From JAEUMY01 sp033764435 (lineage in GTDB: Bacteria > Pseudomonadota > Gammaproteobacteria > Burkholderiales > Usitatibacteraceae): DNA of 64,000 nucleotides. A program made the translations under genes and the position numbers. How positions within the stretch are numbered: the stretch's first letter is position 1; the number at the start of each line of letters is the position of its first letter. Location of the stretch: the NCBI GenBank assembly GCA_033764435.1, contig JANRIX010000022.1, forward strand, positions 129,564 through 193,563, in the 5' to 3' direction. Below the pieces are notes generated by a model. It had not been told where the DNA came from. It searched no databases and saw nothing but the letters and a program-made list of their open reading frames with translations. Positions 33,688 through 43,008 of this stretch are shown one piece after another.

Positions 33688-35742
33688 ATGAGCACGAACA
33701 AGAAAGTAACCGGCAAGAAGTCTTCAGCCGGTGCCCGCGCAAAAACTGTAGCCAAGCTTCAGACCAAAGTCTCGATCCCGCGCAGCAAGTCCACGGCAAA
33801 GTCGGCCGCAGCCAGTCGCCGACAGGATGATCTCTCGGCCCGCATGCAGGCCCTGAACCGTGTTCAGGCCATGATCGAATTCGACCTGACGGGCATCGTC
33901 CTGGATGCCAACGACAACTTTCTCGCCACACTGGGCTATACCCGGGACGAGATTGTCGGTCAGCATCACTCGATGTTCGTTGATCCGGCGTATCGCGCCA
34001 GCAGCGAATATTCGCAGTTCTGGGACAAGCTTCGTCGCGGTGAATTCGACCGCGGTCAGTATCGCCGCCTTGGCAAAGGCGGCAAGGAAGTCTGGATCGA
34101 AGCCAGCTACAACCCGGTGCTGGATCGCAGTGGCAAGCCGGTCAAGGTGGTCAAGTTCGCCACCGACATCACGGCACAAAAACTGCAACAGGCGGATTTT
34201 GAAGGTCAGCTCTCCGCCATCAGCAAGGCTCAGGCCGTCATCGAATTCAGTCTTGACGGCACGATCCTGAACGCGAATGAGAACTTCCTGAAGGTGCTGG
34301 ACTATCGCCTGGAAGAGATCAAGGGCCGCCACCACCGCATGTTCGTCGAGCCGGCAGAAGCCGAGACGGCCGCCTACCGCGCCTTCTGGGAAAAGCTGGC
34401 TCGCGGCGAGTACGAATCCGCCCGCTTCCGCCGCATGGCGCGCGGCGGTCGTGAAGTCTGGATCCAGGCCTCCTACAACCCCATTTTCGATCCGAGCGGC
34501 CGGGCATACAAGGTGGTGAAGTACGCCACGGACATCACGCCCCAGGTGCGCGCCGAGGAAGTGCTGCAGCGTGCGGTGCGCGACATACAGAAAGTGGTGC
34601 AGGCCACGCTCGCGGGTGATCTTTCGGTCCGCGTCTCGATGGAGGGGCTGGAAGGCACCGTTTCCGATCTCTGTGGCAGCGTCAACGGCCTCGTGGAATC
34701 CATGGGCGCCATGATCAGCGGCATCGACAACGTGGTGGCCGCTGCAGGCAAGGGTGACTTGCGCGAGCGCATCCAGACGGAAGGCCAGTCCGGCGTGGCG
34801 TCTTCGGTCGGCAAAGGGGTCAACAATCTGATTGGCGCCATGACGGACATCGTGGACCGCATCAAGAGCTCCGCCGAGGCAATCACCACGGCTTCGAACG
34901 AAATTGCCGCCGGCAACCTGAATCTCTCCCAGCGCACCGAGGAGCAGGCCAGCTCTCTGGAGGAAACGGCCTCCTCGATGGAAGAGCTGACCCAGACCGT
35001 CAAGCAGAACGCAGACAACGCCAAGCAGGCCAATCAGCTTGCGGCTGGCGCGTCCGATGTCGCCCAGCGGGGCGGAAAGGTGGTGAGCGAAGTCGTCACC
35101 ATCATGAGCAACATCCGCGAGAGCTCGAAAAAGATTGAGGACATCATCTCGGTCATTGACGGCATCGCCTTCCAGACCAATATCCTGGCCCTGAACGCGG
35201 CCGTGGAAGCGGCCCGCGCAGGCGAGCAAGGCCGCGGATTTGCGGTGGTGGCCGGCGAAGTGCGCAATCTGGCCCATCGCAGTGCTGCGGCCACCAAGGA
35301 GATCAAGGGTCTCATCGGCGATTCGGTGGACAAGGTGCACTCCGGCACCCAGCTGGTCGATACCGCCGGCAAGACCATGGGCGAGATCGTCCAGGCAGTG
35401 AAACGGGTGACCGACATCATGGGCGAGATCACCACCGCCAGTGTGGAACAGAGCGCCGGTATCGACCAAATCAACCAGGCCGTCGCACAGATGGATCAGG
35501 TGACGCAGCAGAACGCCGCGCTCGTGGAAGAAGCCGCCACCGCCGCAGCTGCGCTCAAGGACCAGGCGACCGACTTGCTCGACTCCGTAGCGGGTTATCG
35601 CACGGGCAAGGAAGGGCGCAAGGGTGCGGGGGGTGTGGTGGCCGCAGAACTGTCAAGTGCCGCCCGTCGCCGCGACCCGGCCAACGAATCAGTCGTTCCG
35701 CTGCGCCGCACGGGTACCGACCAGCACTGGACCACGTTCTGA
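33688..35742 (+). CDS. Cytoplasmic MCP 2 with two PAS domains
   Basis: This 684-residue chemoreceptor has no membrane helix. A basic Lys/Ser-rich N-terminus (1-50) leads to two tandem PAS domains (about 55-170 and 177-292), a HAMP-like coil with conserved GDL segments, and the signalling hairpin (IEDIISVIDGIAFQTNILALNAAVEAARAGEQGRGFAVVAGEVRNLAHRS). It ends HWTTF, which fits the NWETF-type pentapeptide that tethers CheR/CheB. The sensed signal is presumably internal, such as redox or a small ligand; no cofactor motif is certain. ATG 33688 with a GGGGAG site is chosen over the TTG three bases upstream. Confidence 0.93.
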   Translation: MSTNKKVTGKKSSAGARAKTVAKLQTKVSIPRSKSTAKSAAASRRQDDLSARMQALNRVQAMIEFDLTGIVLDANDNFLATLGYTRDEIVGQHHSMFVDPAYRASSEYSQFWDKLRRGEFDRGQYRRLGKGGKEVWIEASYNPVLDRSGKPVKVVKFATDITAQKLQQADFEGQLSAISKAQAVIEFSLDGTILNANENFLKVLDYRLEEIKGRHHRMFVEPAEAETAAYRAFWEKLARGEYESARFRRMARGGREVWIQASYNPIFDPSGRAYKVVKYATDITPQVRAEEVLQRAVRDIQKVVQATLAGDLSVRVSMEGLEGTVSDLCGSVNGLVESMGAMISGIDNVVAAAGKGDLRERIQTEGQSGVASSVGKGVNNLIGAMTDIVDRIKSSAEAITTASNEIAAGNLNLSQRTEEQASSLEETASSMEELTQTVKQNADNAKQANQLAAGASDVAQRGGKVVSEVVTIMSNIRESSKKIEDIISVIDGIAFQTNILALNAAVEAARAGEQGRGFAVVAGEVRNLAHRSAAATKEIKGLIGDSVDKVHSGTQLVDTAGKTMGEIVQAVKRVTDIMGEITTASVEQSAGIDQINQAVAQMDQVTQQNAALVEEAATAAAALKDQATDLLDSVAGYRTGKEGRKGAGGVVAAELSSAARRRDPANESVVPLRRTGTDQHWTTF
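34004..34015. repeat. Palindrome GCGAATATTCGC, copy 9 (coding)
   Basis: Exact copy in the first PAS domain of MCP 2, read as S-E-Y-S-Q. Confidence 0.9.
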
Positions 35743-35785
35743 GCACCGCAGCACATCAACAACTGCAATCTATCAGGAGCAAATC

Positions 35786-36277
35786 ATGGGACGCATGGAA
35801 GAAATCGAAGCACAAGGCGTGGCCGCCACCAACGAGTTCCTCACCTTCCGGCTGGGCGGCGAGGAATACGGCATCGACATACTCAAGGTGAAGGAAATCC
35901 GCGGGCACGATCCGGTGACCCGCATTGCCAACACCCCGTCATTCATCCGCGGCGTGATCAACCTGCGCGGCACCATCGTGCCGATCGTTGACCTCCGCAC
36001 CAAGTTCAACCTGCAGGATGAAACGCTCGGCGCGTTGTCCGTGGTGATCATTCTCAACGTGGCTCAGCGCGTGGTGGGCATTGTCGTGGACGCGGTGTCG
36101 GATGTGATGGCGCTGACCGCCGAGCAGATCAAGCCGGCTCCGGAGTTTGGCGGCTCGTTGTCCACGGACTACATCAGCGGCCTGGGCTCGGTGGAAGACC
36201 GCATGTTGATCCTCGTCGACATCGAGAAGCTGATGACCAGCAGTGACATGGCTCTCCTGGATCAGGCCAGAGAGTAG
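35786..36277 (+). CDS. cheW: Chemotaxis adaptor CheW
   Basis: CheW links receptors to CheA. The 163-residue protein is a single CheW domain (FLTFRLGGEEYGIDILKVKEIRG, PSFIRGVINLRGTIVPIVDLRTKF, RVVGIVVDAVSDVMAL). The ATG at 35786 has an AGGAG site; the open frame back to 35624 overlaps MCP 2 and is not used. Confidence 0.98.
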   Translation: MGRMEEIEAQGVAATNEFLTFRLGGEEYGIDILKVKEIRGHDPVTRIANTPSFIRGVINLRGTIVPIVDLRTKFNLQDETLGALSVVIILNVAQRVVGIVVDAVSDVMALTAEQIKPAPEFGGSLSTDYISGLGSVEDRMLILVDIEKLMTSSDMALLDQARE

Positions 36278-36324
36278 ACGCAGCAGCCCTGTGGGAGGGG
36301 CGGAGAGTTCGGAAGGAGAAAGGC

Positions 36325-38721
36325 ATGTTCAAGGCATTCAAGGATCTGCGTATCGGGTTCAAGCTGTTCCTCGGTTTTGGCGTCGTCGGCGGGATTTTCA
36401 TCCTGTCCATTGGCGTGGGCATCTTCCAGTCGGAGCGGACTGACGCTTTGATGAGGGACATCACCGACAACCACATCGTGCAATCAAGGCTCCTGCGCGG
36501 GGTGGCTGACAATGCCCAGGACAACATGCAGATCGTCTCGGAGGTGTTGATCACCGAGGACTTTGCCATGCTCGCCCAGGCCAAGACGCGTATTGAGGCC
36601 AACCGTCAATCCAACGCGAAGCTGCTGAAGGAGCTTGATGAGCTGGTCAAGGGCAACAAGCCGGCCTGGTATGACGATGTCAAGGCGAAACGCGATGCCT
36701 TCATCAAGAAGCGCAACGCACTTATCGGCCTCATGGAACAGGCACGCTTTGCGGAAGGGCGGGTCGTTTACGACACGGAGCTGAAGCCCTCGGTGGTTGC
36801 CTACAAGGCGGCACTGACCACCGCCATCGCGGCACAGGAGAAGGAGTCCGCCGCAGCCACCCGGGAAGCTCATCAGATCTCCAGCCAAGTTCTCTGGATC
36901 GAGATGGCTTCGGTTCTGTTGGCCGTGCTGCTCGCGGGATTTGTGTCCTGGCAACTGACCCGCAATGTGACGCGTGGTGTCGGTCGCGCACTTGGCGTTG
37001 CGGAAGAGGTCTCTGGAACCAAACTGGCGGGCACGGGCAACGCCGCAGGGGGCGACGAGATTCAGCGCCTGGTTGGCGCGCTTGAGCTCATGAAGCAGCA
37101 ACTGCATGAGCGCAACGAGCGTGAACGTGTGGCCAATACAGTCAACGCGCGCGTCAAGGTGTCGCTTGACAATGCCTCGACCTCGCTGATGATTGCGGAT
37201 CAGGATCGCAAGATTGTCTATGTCAATGCTGCCGCGCAGCGCATGCTGCGTGACGCCAGCGATGACCTGCGCGCGAACATCCCCGGATTCGACCCGGACA
37301 AGATTTTGGACGCCAAGATTGATGCCTTCCATGTGCGCCCCGAGCGCCAGGTGGGAATTCTGCGCGAAATGAATGGAGAGCACCGGGCGGAGTTCAAGGT
37401 GGGCCCGCGGACGTTTCGCATGTCCATGAACAGGGTCACCAACGAGCAAGGGCAGGTGCTGGGCTATGTGGTGGACTGGGTGGATCGCACCATGGAAGTC
37501 AAGGTCCAGGAAGAGATTTCGAGTGTCATGAGCGCTGCGGTGCAGGGTGACTTCTCGCAACGCATTCCGCTCAATGGGAAGTCCGGCTTCATGCTGCAAA
37601 TGGCGGAGCGGATCAACTCGCTCATGGATGTGACGGCTGAAGGCTTGAAGGAAGTGGCCCGTTTGCAGGGTGCCGTGGCGGAAGGTGATCTGCAGGCCCG
37701 CATGCAGGGCGACTACAAGGGCGTCTTCGGCGAACTGCAGACGCATGCGAACTCTTCGAGCGAACGTCTGGCCGCCATCATCCAGACCATTCGTGATGGT
37801 TGCGAGTCGATCAACACCGCTGCGCGTGAGATCGCCGCAGGCAACACCGACTTGTCATCCCGCACCGAGGAACAGGCGTCCTCGTTGCAGGAGACGGCCT
37901 CGTCGATGGAAGAGTTGACGGGCACGGTGAAGCAGAACGCGGAGAACGCCAAGCAGGCCAATCAGTTGGCTGTGAGCGCATCGGAGGTGGCGAAAAAGGG
38001 TGGGGAAGTGGTGGGGCAGGTGGTTCACACCATGGGTTCCATCCAGGAATCGGCCAAGAAGATCGAGGACATCATTTCGGTCATCGACGGCATTGCCTTC
38101 CAGACCAACATCCTGGCACTGAATGCGGCGGTGGAAGCCGCGCGAGCGGGCGAGCAAGGCCGCGGATTCGCGGTGGTGGCCTCCGAGGTGCGCAGCCTTG
38201 CGCAACGCAGCTCGGCGGCGGCCAAGGAGATCAAGGATCTGATCGGGGACTCGGTGGGCAAAGTGGAGTCCGGGTCGAAGCTGGTGAACAACGCCGGCGA
38301 GACGATGGACGAGGTGGTGAAGAGCGTGAAGCGTGTGGCGGACATCATCAGCGAGATCACGGCGGCATCGATGGAACAGTCGGCGGGGATCGAGCAGGTG
38401 AACCAGGCGATTGCGCAGATGGACCAGACCACGCAGCAGAACGCGGCGCTGGTCGAAGAGGCCGCTGCGGCAGCGATGTCGATGGAAGAGCAGGCGCGCG
38501 GGCTCAGGACAGCCGTTGCCGTGTTCCGGCTTGGGCAGGACCAGAAAGCGCCTGCCGCTGAGAACGTGACCTCCATGGTCAAGGCCCAGGAGACGCTTGC
38601 AGCACGCAGCAGAAAGCCGAAAGGCACGAAACGTAACGATCCGGAGGCTTCGTCACCACCGCTGCCACTCAAGAAGGCGGTCGGTGGAGAGAGTTTTTCG
38701 GGGGACTGGAAGGAAATCTGA
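36325..38721 (+). CDS. Membrane MCP 3 with four-helix sensor, HAMP and PAS
   Basis: This 798-residue receptor has a first membrane helix (about 14-36), a periplasmic four-helix-bundle-like sensor (about 37-190), a second helix (about 192-213), HAMP, a PAS domain (about 275-390), a second HAMP-like coil and the methyl-accepting signalling domain with a canonical tip. The tail ends GDWKEI, a pentapeptide-like CheR tether shared with MCP 6 and MCP 7. The 3' half is nearly identical at the DNA level to that of MCP 7, which suggests recent duplication or gene conversion. Confidence 0.94.
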   Translation: MFKAFKDLRIGFKLFLGFGVVGGIFILSIGVGIFQSERTDALMRDITDNHIVQSRLLRGVADNAQDNMQIVSEVLITEDFAMLAQAKTRIEANRQSNAKLLKELDELVKGNKPAWYDDVKAKRDAFIKKRNALIGLMEQARFAEGRVVYDTELKPSVVAYKAALTTAIAAQEKESAAATREAHQISSQVLWIEMASVLLAVLLAGFVSWQLTRNVTRGVGRALGVAEEVSGTKLAGTGNAAGGDEIQRLVGALELMKQQLHERNERERVANTVNARVKVSLDNASTSLMIADQDRKIVYVNAAAQRMLRDASDDLRANIPGFDPDKILDAKIDAFHVRPERQVGILREMNGEHRAEFKVGPRTFRMSMNRVTNEQGQVLGYVVDWVDRTMEVKVQEEISSVMSAAVQGDFSQRIPLNGKSGFMLQMAERINSLMDVTAEGLKEVARLQGAVAEGDLQARMQGDYKGVFGELQTHANSSSERLAAIIQTIRDGCESINTAAREIAAGNTDLSSRTEEQASSLQETASSMEELTGTVKQNAENAKQANQLAVSASEVAKKGGEVVGQVVHTMGSIQESAKKIEDIISVIDGIAFQTNILALNAAVEAARAGEQGRGFAVVASEVRSLAQRSSAAAKEIKDLIGDSVGKVESGSKLVNNAGETMDEVVKSVKRVADIISEITAASMEQSAGIEQVNQAIAQMDQTTQQNAALVEEAAAAAMSMEEQARGLRTAVAVFRLGQDQKAPAAENVTSMVKAQETLAARSRKPKGTKRNDPEASSPPLPLKKAVGGESFSGDWKEI

Positions 38722-38774
38722 ACCTGGCTGGCGGCGGGTTCCGGCGCCAGCGAAGGGACTAACGAGGGAACAGC

Positions 38775-40520
38775 ATGGAATTCAACACCAGTAAAGCGAG
38801 CCAGACCACCATCGATGCAATGCAATGGCAGGACATCAAGGGTCAGGCCGATGCCATCAATCGTTCGCTGGCGGTCATCCAGTTTGATCTGGATGGAAAC
38901 ATTCTGGATGCCAACGAGAACTTTCTGAAGACGGTCGGTTACGAGTTGTCCGAGGTGAAAGGCCGCCATCACCGGATCTTTGTCGATCCGATGGAGGCGG
39001 CGTCGACGGACTATGCGGCCTTCTGGCGGCGCCTTGCCGAGGGACAGTTCCAGACGGCGCAGTATCGCCGGATCGGCCAGTCGGGCCGCGAGATCTGGAT
39101 TCAGGCCAGCTACAACCCGATTTACGACACCGCGGGGCGCCCCTACAAGGTGGTGAAGTACGCCTACGACATCACCGAAGCCAAGCTGCGTGAGGCGGAT
39201 GCGCGCAGCAAGCTCGATGCCATCAACAAATCACAGGCTGTCATCGAATTCGATCTCGAAGGCCAGGTGCTGGGCGCCAATGAGAACTTTCTCGCGGTCA
39301 TGGGTTACACCCTGGATGAAATCCGCGGCAAGCATCACCGGATTTTTGTGGATCCGGCCGAGGCCAACGGGACGGCCTATGCCGACTTCTGGCGCAAGCT
39401 CCGCGCAGGACAGTTTGACAGCGGGAAGTATCGCCGCGTGGGCAAGGGCGGTCGTGAAGTCTGGATCCGGGCCAGCTACAACCCCATCCTGAATGCGCGG
39501 GGCGAGCCGGTGCGGGTGCTCAAGTTCGCCTCCGACATCACCGAGAGCGTCAGGGCGGCTTCGGCTGCTGCTGCGGTGAAGCTGACCCGCGATGTTGTCC
39601 AGCGCGTGCTGGACAATGATCTGACCGCGCGCGTTGCCCTGGGCCAGGAAACGGGTGAAGTGGCTGAACTGTGTGACGGCATCAATGACGTGCTAGACCG
39701 CATGACCGAAATCGTGCGCCATGTGAGCCAGAGCGCAGGGGAAATCGATGCCGCGTGCCACGACATCCTCGCTGACGCGGAGGAACTGGATGGTCGCACC
39801 AGCCGGCAGCTGGAACAGATGCAGGAAACCACCCGCACCATGGAATCGCTCACCCTGACGGTGAAGGAGAACGTGGCCAATGCGAAGCAGGCCAGCGAGC
39901 TCTCCGGCGCCGCTTCCGATGTGGCCGCCAAGGGTGGCGAGGCCGTGGGCCGCGTGGTGCAGACCATGGGCTCCATTTCCGGGTCAGCCCGCAAGATTGA
40001 AGACATCATCAGTGTCATTGATGGCATCGCCTTCCAGACCAACATCCTCGCATTGAATGCCGCAGTCGAAGCCGCCCGCGCAGGCGAGCACGGCCGTGGA
40101 TTCGCCGTTGTGGCCAGCGAGGTGCGCAGTCTGTCACAGCGCAGTGCATCGGCGGCCAAGGAGATCCGCGGCCTCATCACGGACTCCGTGAACAATGTTC
40201 AGCAGGGCTCGCGTCTGGTCAGCGAGGCCGGCAAGACCATGCAGGATGTCGTGGCGGGTGCCCAGCGCGTGGCCGATCTCATCAGCGGCATTGCGTCCGC
40301 CTCCACGAGGCAGGCGGCAGCGATCGAAGACGTCGGCAGCGCCATCAGCGACATGGGAACCGTCTCGCAGGCCAGCGCCGAAGTGGTCCGGCGTGCGGGG
40401 GACTCGGCTGCACGCATGGACGAAGTGGCCCGCGAGCTTTCCGACAGCGTGCGCGTGTTCCGGCTGCCCGCACAGGGTCGCGAGACGCTGCATCCACCGG
40501 CAGCACGAAAGGCAGCCTGA
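38775..40520 (+). CDS. Cytoplasmic MCP 4 with two PAS domains
   Basis: This 581-residue soluble receptor has two PAS domains (about 20-137 and 143-258) closely like those of MCP 2, then a signalling domain with tip IAFQTNILALNAAVEAARAGEHGRGFAVVASEVRSLSQRS. The methylation helices diverge from the other receptors (DGRTSRQLEQMQETTRTMESL in place of SSRTEEQASSLQETASSMEEL), so adaptation sites may be fewer. No CheR-tether pentapeptide is present at the C-terminus. It may depend on neighbouring receptors for adaptation. Confidence 0.93.
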   Translation: MEFNTSKASQTTIDAMQWQDIKGQADAINRSLAVIQFDLDGNILDANENFLKTVGYELSEVKGRHHRIFVDPMEAASTDYAAFWRRLAEGQFQTAQYRRIGQSGREIWIQASYNPIYDTAGRPYKVVKYAYDITEAKLREADARSKLDAINKSQAVIEFDLEGQVLGANENFLAVMGYTLDEIRGKHHRIFVDPAEANGTAYADFWRKLRAGQFDSGKYRRVGKGGREVWIRASYNPILNARGEPVRVLKFASDITESVRAASAAAAVKLTRDVVQRVLDNDLTARVALGQETGEVAELCDGINDVLDRMTEIVRHVSQSAGEIDAACHDILADAEELDGRTSRQLEQMQETTRTMESLTLTVKENVANAKQASELSGAASDVAAKGGEAVGRVVQTMGSISGSARKIEDIISVIDGIAFQTNILALNAAVEAARAGEHGRGFAVVASEVRSLSQRSASAAKEIRGLITDSVNNVQQGSRLVSEAGKTMQDVVAGAQRVADLISGIASASTRQAAAIEDVGSAISDMGTVSQASAEVVRRAGDSAARMDEVARELSDSVRVFRLPAQGRETLHPPAARKAA

Positions 40521-40532
40521 GCGACAGGCTGC
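40512..40532 (+). terminator. Stem-loop at the end of MCP 4
   Basis: GCAGCCTG-AGCGA-CAGGCTGC, a perfect 8-bp stem overlapping the stop codon, without a T run. It is more likely an mRNA stabiliser or weak terminator than a full stop. Confidence 0.45.
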
Positions 40533-40558
40533 ATTCACTCGAAGCGAGAGACAACATC

Positions 40559-42880
40559 ATGCGCATCAACCTTCCCGTCAGCCAGCAGGAACTCAAGCTG
40601 AGGCCGGATCACATCATTGTGTCCCGCACGGATCTGAAGGGCCTCATCACGTATGCCAATCGTGATTTCGTGGACATCAGCGGATTCACCGAAGCGGAAC
40701 TGATGAAGGCGCCGCACAACCTGGTGCGGCATCCGGACATGCCGGCGGTCGCTTTCAAGGATCTGTGGGAAACGCTCAAAGCCGGCCGGCCCTGGAGTGG
40801 GCTGGTCAAGAATCGGCGCAAGAATGGCGACCATTACTGGGTCGAGGCACATGCCACACCCATCTGGGAACACGGCAAGCTCACCTGCTATCAGTCGGTG
40901 CGTCGCATGGCGAGCCGTGCCGACATCGATGCGGCCGAGGCGCTGTACCGGGCCGTGCGCGAGGGCAAGGCCAAAGGGGTTGAGGTGCGTCAGGGGGCCG
41001 TGGTGTCGTCACGCCCATGGGCTCGGGCGGCGCGCGCATGGCGCGATCTGGGCCTCACGATAAAAGCTGCGTTGATTCTCGGGCCGCTGCCCGTCCTGCT
41101 GGCCGTGCTGGGCATGCTGCACTTTTCCGGCATCTCGCTGGATGCCCGTTTCAATGGTGGGCTGCTCGCCGTGGCCGCCCTGGCGCAGCTCGCCGCCACC
41201 TGGGCCTGGATCCAATCACTCAAGGCGCCGATGGCCAGCATGGTCACCGCGTTCCGCAATCTTGCGGAAGGCCGCTATGACACGAGGCTGGACATTCGAC
41301 GCAATGATGAGATGGGCACGCTGCTGCAGAACCTGCATGCCATGCAGGTGCGCATGGGCTTTGAGCGCGACGAGGCCGCCCGCGTGGCGGAAAGCAATCG
41401 CGCCATCCGCACGGCACTGGACGGTGCCTCGGCCAGCCTGATGATGCTCGATGGCCTGCATCAGGTCCAATACCTCAACCATGCGCTGGAGCGAATATTC
41501 GCAGAGCATGCTGCGACCATCGCGCAGGATGTTCCGGGCTTTGATCCACGTGCACTGCTGGGCGACGTGCTGACGTTGCTCGACCCTGATCCTTCGCTTC
41601 GCGACAAGGTTCTGGGCCCGCTCACAGCACCGTTCCTGGGCCACATTCTGCTGGGTGGGCGGGAGTTCGATCTGGTGGTCACGCCGATCTCGGACGATCG
41701 CGGCCAGCGCATCGGCACCACGATCGAATGGAAGGATCGCACTGCCGAGATGGCCATCGAGCGAGCCATACGCGGCGTGGTCGATGGCGCGGTGCAGGGG
41801 GACTTTTCCGGGCGCATGGATCTGGAATCGCTATCTGGCTTCCACCGCGATCTGGCACAGGGAGTGAACCAGCTGATGTCAGTCAGCCAGGCTGGGCTGG
41901 ATGCACTGGCCGGCATGCTGTCGGCACTGGCGCAAGGCAACCTGGGCGAGCGCATCGCCACGGAGTTCGCCGGCACCTTTGGCCAGTTGCGCAATGACGC
42001 CAACACCACCGCTCAACAACTGAGCCGCATCATCGGACAAATCCGCGAGGCCAGCGAATCCATCCACACAGCCGCCAGTGAAATCGCAGCGGGCAATGCG
42101 GATCTTTCCCGCCGCACCGAGCAGCAGGCGACCTCGCTGCAGGAAACGGCTGCGTCCATGGAGGAGCTGACTGGTACGGTCAAGCAGAACGCCGAGAACG
42201 CCCGCCAGGCCAATGCACTCGCCGTGTCAGCGAGCGACGTGGCGCGCGACGGGGGCGCCGCGATGCACGAGGTGGTGCGAACGATGGGCTCGATCTCGGA
42301 ATCGGCGAGGAAGATCGAAGACATCATCGGCGTGATCGATGGCATCGCCTTCCAGACCAACATCCTGGCGCTGAATGCGGCGGTGGAAGCGGCCCGCGCA
42401 GGTGAACAGGGCCGGGGCTTTGCCGTGGTGGCCTCTGAGGTGCGCAATCTGGCCCAGCGCAGCGCGTCTGCGGCAAAAGAAATCAAGGGACTCATCGGTG
42501 AGTCGGTCGCCCAGGTGCAGGACGGTTCCCGCAGAGTCAATGCCGCTGGCAAGACGATGGAAGAAGTGGTCACCAGTGTGCAGCGGGTGGCCGACATCAT
42601 CAGCGAAATCACGGCCGCATCTGTGGAGCAGTCCTCCGGTATCGAGCAGGTCAACCAGGCCATCGCCCAGATGGATCAGGTGACGCAGCAGAACGCCGCT
42701 CTCGTGGAGGAGGCGGCCGCGGCAGCCGAGTCCATGGAGGACCAGGCCCGGAGCCTGACACAGGCGGTAGCGGTGTTTCACCTCGAGCCACAGAAAGAAC
42801 GCAGCGCGGTTCGCGGGCCCGGCCCTGGAGCGCGGCTGCGCATGGTTGTTCCGGAACGAAACCTCGCTGTTGGGGGCTGA
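40559..42880 (+). CDS. Aer-like energy-taxis MCP 5
   Basis: The first 140 residues are a clear Aer-type PAS domain (TDLKGLITYANRDFVDISGFTEAELMKAPHNLVRHPDMPAVAFKDLWETL, NRRKNGDHYWVEA), which in E. coli Aer binds FAD and reports redox or energy state. Two membrane helices follow (about 170-190 and 196-216), then HAMP, a second PAS-like module (about 285-395) and the canonical signalling domain. At 773 residues it is much longer than Aer (about 506) because of the extra PAS. There is no GDWKEI tail. Its role in aerotaxis is inferred from the family. Confidence 0.93.
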   Translation: MRINLPVSQQELKLRPDHIIVSRTDLKGLITYANRDFVDISGFTEAELMKAPHNLVRHPDMPAVAFKDLWETLKAGRPWSGLVKNRRKNGDHYWVEAHATPIWEHGKLTCYQSVRRMASRADIDAAEALYRAVREGKAKGVEVRQGAVVSSRPWARAARAWRDLGLTIKAALILGPLPVLLAVLGMLHFSGISLDARFNGGLLAVAALAQLAATWAWIQSLKAPMASMVTAFRNLAEGRYDTRLDIRRNDEMGTLLQNLHAMQVRMGFERDEAARVAESNRAIRTALDGASASLMMLDGLHQVQYLNHALERIFAEHAATIAQDVPGFDPRALLGDVLTLLDPDPSLRDKVLGPLTAPFLGHILLGGREFDLVVTPISDDRGQRIGTTIEWKDRTAEMAIERAIRGVVDGAVQGDFSGRMDLESLSGFHRDLAQGVNQLMSVSQAGLDALAGMLSALAQGNLGERIATEFAGTFGQLRNDANTTAQQLSRIIGQIREASESIHTAASEIAAGNADLSRRTEQQATSLQETAASMEELTGTVKQNAENARQANALAVSASDVARDGGAAMHEVVRTMGSISESARKIEDIIGVIDGIAFQTNILALNAAVEAARAGEQGRGFAVVASEVRNLAQRSASAAKEIKGLIGESVAQVQDGSRRVNAAGKTMEEVVTSVQRVADIISEITAASVEQSSGIEQVNQAIAQMDQVTQQNAALVEEAAAAAESMEDQARSLTQAVAVFHLEPQKERSAVRGPGPGARLRMVVPERNLAVGG
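41491..41502. repeat. Palindrome GCGAATATTCGC, copy 10 (coding)
   Basis: Exact copy in MCP 5, read in a third frame as E-R-I-F-A. Confidence 0.9.
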
Positions 42881-42944
42881 TGCATGCTGTTCAAACGAAG
42901 ACGCCCGTCAGGCACAGAAGAACCACGTGGCCCTGATGCGGGCA

Positions 42945-42971
42945 TGAATTTTTCCAGTAAGCGGCCGATAT
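42945..42971 (+). promoter_or_regulatory. Sigma-28 promoter of MCP 6
   Basis: TGAATTTT, 11 bp, GCCGATAT. This matches the sigma-28 consensus at 13 of 16 positions and lies 37 bp upstream of the MCP 6 start, in the 128-bp gap after MCP 5. Confidence 0.82.
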
Positions 42972-43008
42972 CCGCTCTGTACCGAACCCACGCAAATGGA
43001 GAGTAATC

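Noticed and set aside
33724..35469. A 581-codon open frame antisense to MCP 2, with similar long antisense frames at 21444-22637 and 1836-2915
   Set aside because: These are shadows caused by high GC codon use; residues are His/Arg/Gly-rich without domain features, and the sense genes are certain.
42884..43006. A 40-codon ORF (starts MLFKRRRPSGTEEP) between MCP 5 and MCP 6 with a G-rich stretch upstream
   Set aside because: It spans the MCP 6 sigma-28 promoter and resembles no protein I know; the promoter explains the sequence better.
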